From Adiantum capillus-veneris (Eukaryota > Streptophyta > Polypodiopsida > Polypodiales > Pteridaceae): a DNA stretch of 64,000 nt. The notes under the pieces are model-generated. The model was not told the origin of the DNA. It made no database searches and saw nothing but the letters and a program-made list of their open reading frames with translations. Where the stretch lies: positions 85,196,342-85,260,341 of the forward strand of contig CM043953.1 in NCBI GenBank assembly GCA_014529385.2, given 5' to 3'. Positions 34,122-44,787 of this stretch are shown here, one piece after another. Position numbers and translations under genes: made by a program. Every line of letters starts with the position of its first letter. The stretch's first letter is position 1.

Positions 34122-35735
34122 TGTAGATTCCGTCCTTGGAAGCTATTGAGTTGAAGCTGGGTCATCGAGGTGGAAGAGCATTTGAGATGAATGTCCTTAG
34201 CCTTCTTCAGTCACTGCAAAATCAAACAACATTGGCACAGTAATTGCATTCTCTTAAAAAGCATATGCAGTTTTAGGTAGACACATTGATTGGTAAAAGA
34301 ATTGCAAACAATTTGTCAGCAATGAACATTAAATTGCAATGTAATCAAATGCATAAACAGATGTAAAGGTAAAAAATTAAACAAGTCCGGGGTCGCTAAT
34401 TTGACGGTCGAAAAGCACTAGAGATCAAGTATTAATACCATGGGTAAGCTTCTTAATTTTCTGTGGTCAATTAAGTTGTTTAATCGCGAGAGCCAAGTAT
34501 TCATGTTCGAGGGCTGACTAGAGGCTATACCTAGAAGACTTTGTAGTTAAGCTACCATAAAAGGAATTTCTCATGAAATCATCGCCTGACTGATTACTTT
34601 TTCGTTGACCCCCCAAAGTCTTTTCACACTGATTCAATTTTGATGTGTGTGCTTATTTTGTATGCCTTGGGTTTTTTGCTTTTCAAGGAAAAGCGCCCAC
34701 GCTGGGAACCTCTAGGGCTCTAGTACCATAGGCAATACATGTGAGTGAAGTACCAAATCAAGCTGAGATTTCTCTTCCAGCTTAAAATTTTACATTGTGA
34801 CACTTTGATTTTTTGTTTGTTCATTTTCAACATTTAAATTTTGTAACTTTGGGGGGTCATATAACACTGTTACCCTCCCCAGGCTCATCACATTAGTAAA
34901 CTCCCTTTATAATACTTAAGCTAAAGGTCAATAGGGTCAAGCCCACTAGAAAGCCCTAGTACATTTCATACAATGCTGCCTAAATCGGATTAAGAACCTA
35001 AGTAACCATTGCTTATTAGGAAGGCATTCCCCATGGTATTAAGAGAAGATTTCTAATATCTAGCTTGGTCAAACTAGCTTAGTTGGACTGCTTGATTTTT
35101 ACACCTAGACAAGTGATTATGACAAAACATTACATTGAATTAAATGTTGGATACTAAGCCAATGCGCTGAATAGTATGCTACCAATCACAATCAAAGTAG
35201 GCAAACATGGATGCAAAAAAGATAAGGGCAATGCTAATGGACAAGAAACACCTGTTTGTGTTGATGGTCGCGCTTGATTTGAAGTGTGAACGAGAGAAAG
35301 GTTCCATGAACGTCCAAATCCTATCAATAGCAACACGCTCCTGTACACACTATGAAACAAAAGGAATACCTCTAGGAGGCACATTAGTGGGAAAAGAGAA
35401 CTTCGCTAATCTCTCAACTCTAAAACAGAAACACTCCTATCGTACTAATCTTACTTACCCTCCATCACTCAAGTGATGAGGATCAAAGGTGTTTTATGGC
35501 ATAGGTTTCTGTTTCACTGTACCAAATGTGACATGTGTAGGTCTGAGTCAATGTTTTGACTTTAATGTGCATACTCGTTTGCTAATTGCTCTTGCTCTCT
35601 TTTTTTTTTTTTGTGAGTATAAAGCTTTATATGTACATTCCCTAAGATTGGTGATTAAGAGGTCAGGGAAAAAGGTTGAGAGGGAAACAAGTGAATGATG
35701 ACTGTCAGCAAACACTCCCCCCTTCCTTGGGTAGA
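34122..35735. other. Element H 3' region between two polypurine tracts
   Basis: 1.6 kb without clear sense coding. A plus-strand (antisense) frame of 89 codons at 35207-35476 (MDAKKIRAMLMDKK...) has no recognisable similarity. Runs of T lie near 35600. The region is bounded on both sides by purine tracts. Confidence 0.55.
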
Positions 35736-37355
35736 TCATACCGTTTGAAATGAGCTTGTCACCCTTTGAAACCAATTATTCCAGTTGGTAATAGGTGAGG
35801 ATTTTTGCCAGTAGTTTTCTATTACCCTAGGTGCCTCGTCAAGTTGCAACGGTGGTAAGGTAGTCTCCCAGGATTTTATTTGCAACGTTGTTGTAGGTGG
35901 TGAACTTACCCCGGAAGGTGTAAACTCTTTCGTGCTTGGATGGATATGTACAGTGGTAGGTGGAGGTTGTGTCGAAGCTTCTATTTGCATATAGGAACTA
36001 CATGAAGAGCAAGAAGCTTCATTTGATTTCCCTGTTCCTGAGCTAGGTGGAACAAATCGTTCTTTCTTTGGTACCCAAACTAGCTCTAGAACGGGTGTGT
36101 AATATTCCATGATTTTTTCCTTTCCGCGATTTTCAATTTGTTTTGGAGCCACAGGATTGGGTTTACATGGGCCAGGTGACAGGTAAGAGTACAATCTACG
36201 TTTTGGCACCGAGATTTGATCATTTCCTTGATAGTAGCCTTGGGCTTCCAATAGTCGTTTAGGGATCCATCGCAACATTTTCTTACTTTTCTTGGAGCGA
36301 GTGGTACGTTTCTTACAAGGCTTCTGTTTTTTAGCACTAGTTATGATCACTAAAGAAGCTTTAGGGACCCACTTGTATGTTTTCTCTGTTACATTAGGAT
36401 GAGTCTTGTCGGAAGCGATATGCATTGCTTGTAGCATATTTAAGGGTATAGGCATTTCATCCCCCTCAGGTGTTACCCAAGTCGTCCCCCTATTTCCCCA
36501 AGTGTCTATGGTTGATGCTAGGTGGACCCAATCCACATTGTCCGATTCCATCATCCCAGGTAGGATATCCATATAAGGAGAATCTTGGCCAATGTCTGTA
36601 TCCTTCTTACAAGTATAACAATATTGTAGTGGGGCCGAGTGAACTGTGGTGTCAGAGCGATGATCAATAATGGTTTTACTCCCTAAGGGGTGTACCTTAC
36701 CAGTCACCAAATCCACTCTAAGGACAGAGTCTTGGAATTGCAAATAGACATGATTTTTAGACCAATCGTGAACCATTTGTGCTTCCCTCATGAATGGTCG
36801 TCCTAAAATCATTTCATATGACATAAGGTGTTTAGAGAAATCCATTACAATGAACGTATGTCGTACCTTGTGTCCTAGAACTTTGATCTTAAGATCCTTG
36901 AGCATCCCCATAGGTTTGGCTATGGTACCATTTGCCATCTTTACCACAATGTTAGTAACACTGAGGCGGGTTTTTCCCATGGATTCCCAACAATCTTTTG
37001 TAACGATGCTAACTCCCGCACCACCATCAAGAATTCCCTTTATAGTTAATCCCTTGGTAGTGATGGGTAGGGTCGCATTAGACTCGTCGCCTTCAAAATA
37101 CTGCCCTAATTCGTTAATGGGTACCTCGATCACAGACTCGTGTCCATCTAAGTCAAGTGATTGCACATGATTTTCCTCATCAATCATAATCGAGTCAGGC
37201 CTATTTGGTTGCGCAAACTGCGGTAATCCCATTCGTAGCTCTCCGTTAAGGAATGCTCGAAGTGCAAGGAATAACTCAGGATCTCCATACAGCTTTGCTA
37301 TGATCGTGGTTCGGACCTCAGAAGACATGAAGTCCACTAGTTTGGCAACATTCAT
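35736..37355 (-). CDS. Element H protease with WIPK-module C-terminus (539 aa)
   Basis: Retropepsin-like protease of an LTR retrotransposon. It cuts the Gag polyprotein during particle maturation. Residues 107-115 read GILDGGAGV and 183-189 ILGRPFM, the two strands of the active site; the usual D-S/T-G is D-G-G here. After about residue 200 comes an unfamiliar C-terminal half with W-V/I-P-K at 329, 363 and 427, the middle one in RWIPKRLLEAQGYYQGNDQI. In autonomous gypsy elements reverse transcriptase would follow at this point. The ATG overlaps the gag stop as ATGA (37352-37355), shifting the frame by -1. The frame is uninterrupted, as expected in a young element. Confidence 0.85.
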   Translation of the reverse strand: MNVAKLVDFMSSEVRTTIIAKLYGDPELFLALRAFLNGELRMGLPQFAQPNRPDSIMIDEENHVQSLDLDGHESVIEVPINELGQYFEGDESNATLPITTKGLTIKGILDGGAGVSIVTKDCWESMGKTRLSVTNIVVKMANGTIAKPMGMLKDLKIKVLGHKVRHTFIVMDFSKHLMSYEMILGRPFMREAQMVHDWSKNHVYLQFQDSVLRVDLVTGKVHPLGSKTIIDHRSDTTVHSAPLQYCYTCKKDTDIGQDSPYMDILPGMMESDNVDWVHLASTIDTWGNRGTTWVTPEGDEMPIPLNMLQAMHIASDKTHPNVTEKTYKWVPKASLVIITSAKKQKPCKKRTTRSKKSKKMLRWIPKRLLEAQGYYQGNDQISVPKRRLYSYLSPGPCKPNPVAPKQIENRGKEKIMEYYTPVLELVWVPKKERFVPPSSGTGKSNEASCSSCSSYMQIEASTQPPPTTVHIHPSTKEFTPSGVSSPPTTTLQIKSWETTLPPLQLDEAPRVIENYWQKSSPITNWNNWFQRVTSSFQTV

Positions 37356-39300
37356 TGGCGTTTTGCAGGGTGTAGGTCCTTGACTAGGAACTGGTGAGGA
37401 TGGAATCTCATATTCCTCAATGGGATCAGGTATTCCTTGTTAAACATCCTTTCCAACAAGAAGGGTGTATGCTCACTTTCTGATGTCCCGTCCTCACTCC
37501 CTTCTTGGATGATACTAGATATGGCTAACGGTCTATGGTTCATGTGGGGTGGATGAACTTGCGTGGGAAACACTGTGTCATGAATTTTGATATGCATGGG
37601 TTCTGGTTCTAGTTTCCTTTGAGTCTCCTCCACTAAACCTCTTAGATGTTTCACCTGCTCAATCTCGTCTACTGGGTTTGGGTACGTCCCAATCTTCTTT
37701 TTACGATTCTTCCCTTTTTGCCCCTGCGGTTTATCTTGGGGGTCTTGGATTGGATTTGGAAACACTTGTGGTGTTTTCAGAGGCTCTTTATGGTTTTCTC
37801 TTATTCGGTTTTCATTTGGTTCCATGTTACGGTTTTCTTTGTCGGTCTTTCCCTTTGTGGTATTGGTTCTAGTCTCCATTGTCTCGACTGAATCTGAATC
37901 ATCCTCGAGGTCATTCATATACACGGGGTCATCTCCTGTTCCTATGTTCGTTTTGGAACTTGGCTTTGAATTTTTCGTATTCTGCGACTTCTTCCTTCGT
38001 GTCTTCTTTTTCTTTGCTTGGATAACTGACGCAGTATCTCTCTCTTCGAGGATATGGCCTGGCCCTTGGAGCATGGACCGTGTAATCGCATAAGCGGGTG
38101 CAACGGGTGGTATTGGCGATGTCACACTAGCAATTTCGACCAAATTCAGGGGTGTGATTTTAGGCGCATTTGGGTTATAGGGGCATTGGGCAATCAAGTG
38201 ATCTATGCCACAACGATTACATGTGAGTACTGGCATTGCAGACGTGCTCCCTTGATTCACTTGCATCTGTGCAGCATTCTTTTGCAGCCTAATAGGGCAC
38301 TCCGCTGCTCGATGTGGTCCACCACACTCGTAGCATTGAAGAGGTGGCCTCCTAGCCTGGGTGTTGATATTTTGACCTCTGGATGCGAGAGCAGCAGCTT
38401 GATAAACCGGCTTGACTTGTCCCCAACAATCTTCCATGTAGTATATAGGACACTCTTCCAATGTATCAAGACTGTAGGCAATACTAGTGTCTATTTCCTC
38501 CTCACAGCCATCTGCATAAGCATTTGATGGCTCGCAACCCACTTGGTTCATAGGGGCAACTCTTGGATGCGGGGGCTGCGGTCCTAGCACAGGAGGTGGT
38601 AGCGGTGTAGCTTGTACAACATTTTGAGGTCTAGGGACCATGTGTTGCGGTAGTTGCTCAACAGGTGGAGTAGGCATCAATACAGGAGCTCGAGGTGCAT
38701 CCGTCCAGGCTACAGGTGGTCTATTTGCCATCATACGTTTGATCATTAAACAATCCTTAGCTTGGTGACCATACCTACCACATGCGTTGCAAGTTCCATT
38801 AAATTTTACTCTAAACGTAGGGCACTCACTAGTGCTATGTGGACCTAAGCAAATGGAATACCATTGTTGCTCCCTTCTTGGATACATGTGACTATTTTGA
38901 GGGGGTCGATTATCCTTAAGAGACTCTTGGATTGCCTTGGTGAGGTCTGTCAAGAATGTCTCAAATACCTTTGGCTCATTGGCAATGGGCTTTGCAGTCA
39001 TGGGTTCATACTCAATGGCTTGTGAGCTAGTGGATCTCGTGTCAGTAGACACCCTCATGCCTGCTATCATCAAGTTGTCCTCTAGTTGGATTGCATTGGC
39101 AGTGACATCTTCCCAGGTTGTGATACCTCTAATCACTAGTCCATTATAAATTCCTTCATTCCTCAACCCTCGAATGAATCGATCAAGCAGTTGGTTATTG
39201 TTGAAGCGCTCATTTACAGGGCAACGAGAGTTTAAGTGCTTTAGACGACTAATGAAGTCCCTTACTGACTCTCCTTCCTTACGTTCGGCCTTCTGTAGCT
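37352..39300 (-). CDS. Element H gag, C-terminal part with zinc knuckles
   Basis: Continuation of Gag. The open frame proper is 37352-39166 (604 aa), but similarity of sense continues upstream to about 39300 (KEGESVRDFISRL, NNQLLDRFI), where it is joined out of phase to the next frame. Zinc knuckles: CNACGRYGHQAKDC at 126-139 (C-x2-C-x4-H-x4-C), then CYECGGPHRAAEC at 278-290 and CNRCGIDHLIAQC at 316-328, both with x3 before His. A fourth motif, CLGPHSTSEC, lacks its first Cys. Knuckles bind element RNA. A lysine-rich KKKKTRRKK block and a long charged tail follow. Confidence 0.8.
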
Positions 39301-40001
39301 GCTACACCCCAAAGCACACCTTCTCGTATGTACTCCTTTAGAAACAACCTTCGAAGGGTAGGGTAGATTGTTTTCTCGTCCACCCTTAGGGTCCTATACC
39401 AATCTCCAGCCTTCCCACTTAATGTCAAGCTTAAGGCATTGCACTTATGTAGTTCGTTGCGTTCCCCTAAGGAATCGCATACTTGTTCAAACACTTCAAT
39501 GTGTTTTCTAGCATCTTCGTCCCCATTGAATCTTTGCGTGAGTTTGGCAATTTGTACTGCCTTACTTCTAGGCTCTCTATCAGATGCATGACGCATATTT
39601 TCCGCGATAGATCGACCTATGGTTTGAGCAAACGCTGCCAAGTCACCTATGTGAGGAGGTAGGGCCGGTGGAGGTACTCTTGGAATCATATGTGGGAGAG
39701 GAACGGGTACCGGTCTTGGCATATGTATAGATGATGCAGGATATGGAACATGACCGGGCATAGGTCCACTCGGATAAGAGCTAGGGAGCGGCACTCGAGG
39801 AGCATAAGCAAGTGGTACAATTGGAGGTGTGGGGGCCATGTGTGCATAAGGGGCTAGAGGCACATATGGTCGAGGCCCCATATTAGGTACTACGACACTA
39901 GGTAGTGGCACTGCGCTAACCGTAGATGTCATCCGTACATTCTCTGTCAGGCTTATCCCTAGAGTGAGCACTGTGTTTTCCTTGATAGAGGGTTGAGCCA
40001 A
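39279..40001 (-). CDS. Element H gag, proline-rich and capsid-core part (240 aa)
   Basis: Begins within an open frame after the TAA at 40038; no ATG is needed if it is read through from the previous frame. A proline-rich segment (PRPYVPLAPY, PVPVPLPHM) is followed by the gag core AVQIAKLTQRFNGDEDARKHIEVFEQV and LSGKAGDWYRTLRVD, ending LFLKEYIREGVLWG. A frame shift near 39290-39300 separates it from the knuckle-bearing part. The 240-aa and 290-aa pieces are in the same phase and divided by a single stop. Confidence 0.7.
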   Translation of the reverse strand: MAQPSIKENTVLTLGISLTENVRMTSTVSAVPLPSVVVPNMGPRPYVPLAPYAHMAPTPPIVPLAYAPRVPLPSSYPSGPMPGHVPYPASSIHMPRPVPVPLPHMIPRVPPPALPPHIGDLAAFAQTIGRSIAENMRHASDREPRSKAVQIAKLTQRFNGDEDARKHIEVFEQVCDSLGERNELHKCNALSLTLSGKAGDWYRTLRVDEKTIYPTLRRLFLKEYIREGVLWGVAATEGRT

Positions 40002-40037
40002 GTTAGGGAAGCTAAAGTTTTCGCTCGGAGGCTCAGA

Positions 40038-40910
40038 TTACATAGAGACCCCAGGTGAAATGACGTAAGATGGGTCCATGGGGCTCATTAGAGGAGTCTC
40101 CATTTGTGATAGAGTAGGCTGTTGAGCCTTGCTCGTATCCAAAAATCTCATGGGGCCAGTTGAGAGTATATTTACCCCTCGGTTTTGCCTTTCTGATTGA
40201 ATAATGCCATGGATAACATTACAGATCATTTTCTGTTGATCTTCGATGCTCGTGGCACTAGAGGTGGATTGTACAATCTCTATCCATCCTACATGGTAGG
40301 CGTGGCCAGAGTGTAGATCCGTCAACACCTCAGTGTGGAGGTCGTATGTCCAATGATCATTAATGAACAATCCTTCTAGAGTCGACGTGTTAATGGTTTC
40401 TTGTGAGGTAGAAGAAATGTTGCTCCCCGTGGTTTTACTTGTCACCAACGGTACTCTAGAGGGAACTTCTGAAGGAGGCAGCTCAACAGGGCCTTCTTGG
40501 TAAGAAGTTGGCAGGATATCCACATGGACACTCTTTGGGGGTGTGGGGTCCACGTGCGATGTGAAAGGAGAGTCCACTTCCCCACCCCCTTCGTGTGCTT
40601 CATTTGCATCAGGTTCCGAGCGAGTAGCTCTACCTAATGTTTCCATGAAACGGCTAAACATACTAGTACTAGGCTGTGGAGCTTCGGGAGGTGCATGGCC
40701 TTCTCTCTCAGTGTTTTGGGTAGGGTATGCTTCCATGATTTCTGAGTCGGAGGAGGAATCACTAGCGGCTATTTTAGGGTCTTGGGTGGTGCTACCTTGT
40801 GTCCCCGCTGAGGGTCTAGAGCTTATCGTGGATGGGTAATGAGTGTCCGTATGAACAGAGGCACTCTCAATATGCTCGTGTTCTAGCACCCGCCCAGAGC
40901 GTAAGTGCAT
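40038..40910 (-). CDS. Element H gag N-terminal part (290 aa)
   Basis: Starts ATG 40910 (MHLRSGRVLEHEH). No known domain. It is rich in Ser, Thr and Pro, with an acidic stretch (EAHEGGGEVDS). It ends at TAA 40038-40040, and the same phase continues open beyond it. Either this stop is a single inactivating mutation or it is bypassed; I cannot tell. Confidence 0.6.
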   Translation of the reverse strand: MHLRSGRVLEHEHIESASVHTDTHYPSTISSRPSAGTQGSTTQDPKIAASDSSSDSEIMEAYPTQNTEREGHAPPEAPQPSTSMFSRFMETLGRATRSEPDANEAHEGGGEVDSPFTSHVDPTPPKSVHVDILPTSYQEGPVELPPSEVPSRVPLVTSKTTGSNISSTSQETINTSTLEGLFINDHWTYDLHTEVLTDLHSGHAYHVGWIEIVQSTSSATSIEDQQKMICNVIHGIIQSERQNRGVNILSTGPMRFLDTSKAQQPTLSQMETPLMSPMDPSYVISPGVSM

Positions 40911-41856
40911 GTGCTTTTGATACCCTAAGGTGTCAAAAAGCTGCTCTAGGAGGCCTTGTGACTAGTTTTTAGCGTGTTTTTTGTTTGTTTTTTGCTAGAT
41001 TTTTTAGAGCGTGTCGTGGAATGGGCCGTGTGATAGCTCGAAACGAGCGTATCGATCAGAGGGTCGTGCCGTGCTTTACAGCCCTCTGTTTGGTCACTCT
41101 ATGCCCTCGGAATCCCTAAAACTGTCAATTTCCAGTAGGGAACTAGGCCCAAACTAGAAAGTCTAAGGGTGCAAGTGGGAAGAGAAAGGAGGAGAGTGGA
41201 GGACTTGTCCCACATGCTCTCATTCTCTCTTGAGGGAGTAGGGTATATATATAAGAGTGAGTCTAGCATACATCATAAGATTGAGGATTGAGGCCTAGGC
41301 CTAGGCTTGGGCTTGGGAAAATGATCCCGATCTATCTTTTATACAAACCAACCCGTCCGTTTTAAGAGTCACGTTTTTTATTTTCAAAAAATTTCGCCGC
41401 CCGCTCACTCGCGTTTTTAATTTCCGATTTTTTTTTTTTTGGAATTTTTTTTTTCCAGAATTTTCTTTTTCTTTTTCTTTTTGGTGCAGAAAATACAGAA
41501 ATTGAAAACGCAGATATGCAAAAATTGCAGAAAATGCAGATATGCAGAAATTGAAAAAACGCAGAAATTCAAAAATTGCAGAAAATTGCAGAAATTGCAG
41601 AAAAAACGCAGAAATTGCAGAAAATTAAAAAAACGCAAAAATGCAGAAAATTGCAGAAATTGAAAACGCCGAACTTGAAAATGCAGAAATTGCAGAAATT
41701 GAAAAAACGCAGACAATAGCAGAAATTGAAACTTGACAGCAAATGCAGAAAACGCAAAAAACAGAAATCTCCACACACTCCTTCCCTGCCTTTCTTATGA
41801 TAGAAATTGCACCACAAGGAAGCGTAAAGTGCTAACCGAGCTTAGTGTAGGGCATA
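40911..41856 (-). other. Element H 5' leader with GCAGAAATT-type repeats
   Basis: Untranslated leader. 41490-41770 is built from irregular repeats of 'gcagaaattgaaaa', 'cgcagaaattgc' and similar words (on the minus strand F-rich frames such as 41417-41776 result). T- and A-runs lie at 41425-41485. No gene is seen. Confidence 0.7.
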
Positions 41857-41874
41857 TCCCCGGCAGCGGCGCCA
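41857..41874 (-). other. Element H primer-binding site (tRNA-Asp-like)
   Basis: The minus strand reads TGGCGCCGCTGCCGGGGA, four bases after the 5' LTR. It differs by one base from TGGCGCCGTTGCCGGGGA, the complement of plant tRNA-Asp used by several gypsy lineages such as Athila. Confidence 0.85.
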
Positions 41875-41878
41875 AAAA

Positions 41879-42444
41879 TGTGCGCTCCTTGCCGCACTGT
41901 CGAAGCAAGGGACTTGCCAATACACCGTATGCGAGCCACAAACGGCTCCAAGCACACAACAAGCCTAAACTAGCAAGCTCAAGAAAACAAAGGGTGTGTC
42001 ACTCACCGCTCTACGCTCGCCTTCGTGGTGGATTCCTCGCCGCGATGAAGAAGAAGCTGCAGTCGTGCCGCGCTCAACCGCTTCGCCGCCGTCGTGCCTT
42101 CGTAATGCTCGATCGCACACACACTCTCCCTCTCTCTCTCTCTCACACACACACACACAAGGAGGTGAAGAAGAAGAAGATGGAGATGGAGCAAGAGCAC
42201 TCTTCAATTGCACAAATGAGAGAATGAGTAAAAATTAGGTTTAGTTGGCTTTTATAGGAGCTCACCCCATTCACACTTGGGCGCCCATGCTTAACCAACT
42301 AATCCCTTGAATGTCCAAGTTAAAGTGCGCCTCTCATCGGCGATCACTCTACCTTTCCCTATTGGTCCGACAAGCCCGGTACCTGACTCTAAATAATACA
42401 ACGTTTATAGATCATAGGGTGTCCGTGTGCCGTGAGGGTTAACA
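41879..42444 (-). mobile_element. Element H, 5' LTR (with promoter)
   Basis: 566 bp; see 33541-34106. The TATA box (plus positions 42250-42256) should start transcription towards lower coordinates, about 30 bp downstream, giving a CT/GT/GA-rich leader. Confidence 0.95.
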
Positions 42445-42770
42445 CGAATTTACTCTTCAAGCTCTTTCTATTGATATATAGCACGCCATGAGATTCCTCA
42501 TATTTTGAAAGATTCTATTTTTTATCCTCTTGTGATGTGACAACTCCGTTTAGAATCTAGAGAATGAAAAATAGAATCTTTCAAAATATAAGGAATCTCA
42601 TGGCGTGCTATATATCAATAGAAAGAGCTTGAAGAGTAGATTTTAATTGTCAAATCTCCGCCAAGTTTAGAGTTGATTTGCAAAAAATTTAACGCACGCC
42701 CGTTTTGGACATGAGAGAGGAAGTCAACCTCTTTATAAGGCCCCTTTGTGAATCCAAATTCTCTCTAATG

Positions 42771-43130
42771 AGATCGTAAGATATCAAATTTTTAGAAAAT
42801 TAAGTATAACTTAATACAAAAATTACCAAAAACATTTTCAAGATATTGCAAAAATTACCCAAAAAATTTCTAAAATTCTCCACACATAGAGGAATGGTGC
42901 AATCAAGTCAAATCACAATTATCACATCAATTAAGTTGCCAATTGTTTTTGCCCAATAAAAAACAGAACTAGGTAATTAATTAAACTGGTACAATTAGAT
43001 ACAACATTGACGATGTATATATCCCTGCTTTGAGATAAAAAATGAGCAACTAACCTTTACACACATCAAATTTTCAATCTAACATCCGATTAATGATGCA
43101 CATTAGTCGCATTTTAGGCACGCGTGCACA

Positions 43131-43161
<31 letters not shown>

Positions 43162-44539
43162 TAATAATTGGTAGTTTTTACCAATTTTTAAGTGTGCAAA
43201 CAAAAGTGTTAATCATGTTAATGAAATTGCAAATTAAACTCACAAATGTCTAATTGGGCATGGCCGCAACACAAATTAATCAACACATTTGCCAAATCAT
43301 TATGCATACATTAATTTTTAGGTGCACACACAAGGGCAAGATAAAACACACACACCTAAAATTAGGCACATACACACACACAATTAGAGAGCACACACAC
43401 TTGATTTTAATGAACACACTTGAAATTGACCATTGAAGCAAGAATTTAGGCAAATTAACAATGTACATTATCACATAAAACCATCAATTTTGCATATTCA
43501 ATTCTAGGAAAATCTTGGCATTATGACGGCATACAAACGTGAAATAACAAAATCTCAAAATCACAATCTTGACAAATGATAGGCATACAACACAAGATTT
43601 GAGTCCATTGGCCCCATCAAACCTTCGATTACACTATGTCTAAGCTAATTTCTTTGAAGCTCCAAATCCCTAATTGCATTCCAAAATCAGCAAATCATTA
43701 GGTGATTAGCACAAAGCGGCATTGTTAGAATGCAATCCAAGCCTCTAACTAGGTACATATCAAAGTATAAGCACAAAATGTTACTGCAATTAGTAGAGAA
43801 TGAGTGTGTAAGGTAGCAAAAAATAGTAAAATTAGCAAAGGGTTAGTGTGAAATTAGAGTGTGTAAGCACGCAATTAGCAAGATTTGGTAACAAATAAGA
43901 GAAAATTGAGCACATTTCCTCATGCACACACATCCAAAGTACATAAAACCATAAACAAACAAGTGAAATTAGTGAAATAACCAATCTAATTATTCCATAG
44001 ATACACTACCACAGGCCATCCCTCCGCGACAATTACGACAAATGTTGTGGGTACCATCGTAGCATAGCTCCAATGACCAACAATAATTGTCAATCCGTAG
44101 GGATAAGCTACCTGGCTAGGCCATGGAAACACTCACCAATTAGTGAGCTCATCATGGCAACACGAATGGAGACTCCATGAAGTGAGATTATTTGCCTATG
44201 GAGGAGCTAAGCCACGATGTCTGGCAATCTCTACATCCACTTCTCTTCACCTCAAATCAACCCAATCACCTAACAATTGCAAAGAGTACACATCACTAAT
44301 CTCATCATGCAACACACTAATCACAAGAGCACACACATATATCTATTGAGTATCCACACTCTAATCAAACCTACATGCACACACAAAAAATAGAGGGAAA
44401 TCACACAATATTAGAGCAGGATTAAGGCCTAATTAGTTACGATCTCGCTAATTGAGCATCATTAGAAATCACAAGAGAGTATGAGAGAGACATAGTGAAA
44501 GAGAATTAAACATTGATTAGTGTAAATCAAACCACATGA
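42771..44539. other. AT-rich stretch without gene
   Basis: A-rich with scattered CACACA words, including a (CA)n run at 43129-43161. No reading frame of interest. It may be the U5/leader side of the LTR fragment at 44540 (both minus), but I see no boundary. Confidence 0.45.
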
Positions 44540-44787
44540 GAAAGGAGAAGCTCAAGGACTCCATAGACACATACCTCATAAGCTCTCACCAAAGAGTGGT
44601 CTCAACAAATGAGACTGAGAACCCTAATTCTATTTACAAACTCCCTTATATACCTAGGGAAAACATATGCAATGTATGGGCGCCAAGGCCTTTAGGGATC
44701 CCCATCTTACAGAATTTGTAACCTAGGCACTATAACTGACCTGTTCTTTACAGCTTGGAACTCCCATTGAGCCCGTAACCCATTACA
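44540..44787 (-). mobile_element. LTR fragment similar to 1-245
   Basis: Clearly similar to the window start over about 245 bp. On the minus strand it has a TATA box in 'ctaggtatataagggag' and, downstream, 'gaggtatgtg', which fits a splice donor. It lacks the TGTTAAC start. No partner LTR or primer site is seen beside it. Confidence 0.6.

Larger units (their letters stand above)
33541..42444 (-). mobile_element. Element H: complete, young, non-autonomous gypsy-type element (gag-protease only), 8.9 kb
   Basis: LTRs 33541-34106 and 41879-42444 are each 566 bp, TG...CA, with two mismatches seen by eye (33605 a/g and 33719 t/c). The flanking CGAAT occurs at 33536-33540 and 42445-42449. On the minus strand the right LTR is 5', followed by a tRNA-Asp-like primer site, a 950-bp leader, gag frames, a protease frame, a 1.6-kb 3' region and a polypurine tract. 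No reverse transcriptase, RNase H or integrase motif is present in any frame. It therefore needs enzymes from elsewhere, and the LTR identity shows that this happened recently. Confidence 0.95.
33415..42770. mobile_element. Foldback MITE, copy 2, split by element H
   Basis: The left piece (33415-33540) begins CATTAGGGAAAATTTGGACT and the right piece (42450-42770) ends CCAAATTCTCTCTAATG. Joined, they give about 447 bp with the same inverted-repeat plan as copy 1, including 'tatagcacgccatgag' and its inverse. Ends and arms are more diverged from each other than in copy 1. Element H and its 5-bp target duplication lie between the pieces. Confidence 0.8.

Noticed and set aside
35207-35476. Antisense gene in the 3' region of element H
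   Set aside because: 89 codons without similarity, promoter or second copy; some gypsy lineages do have antisense frames there, but nothing beyond length supports this one.
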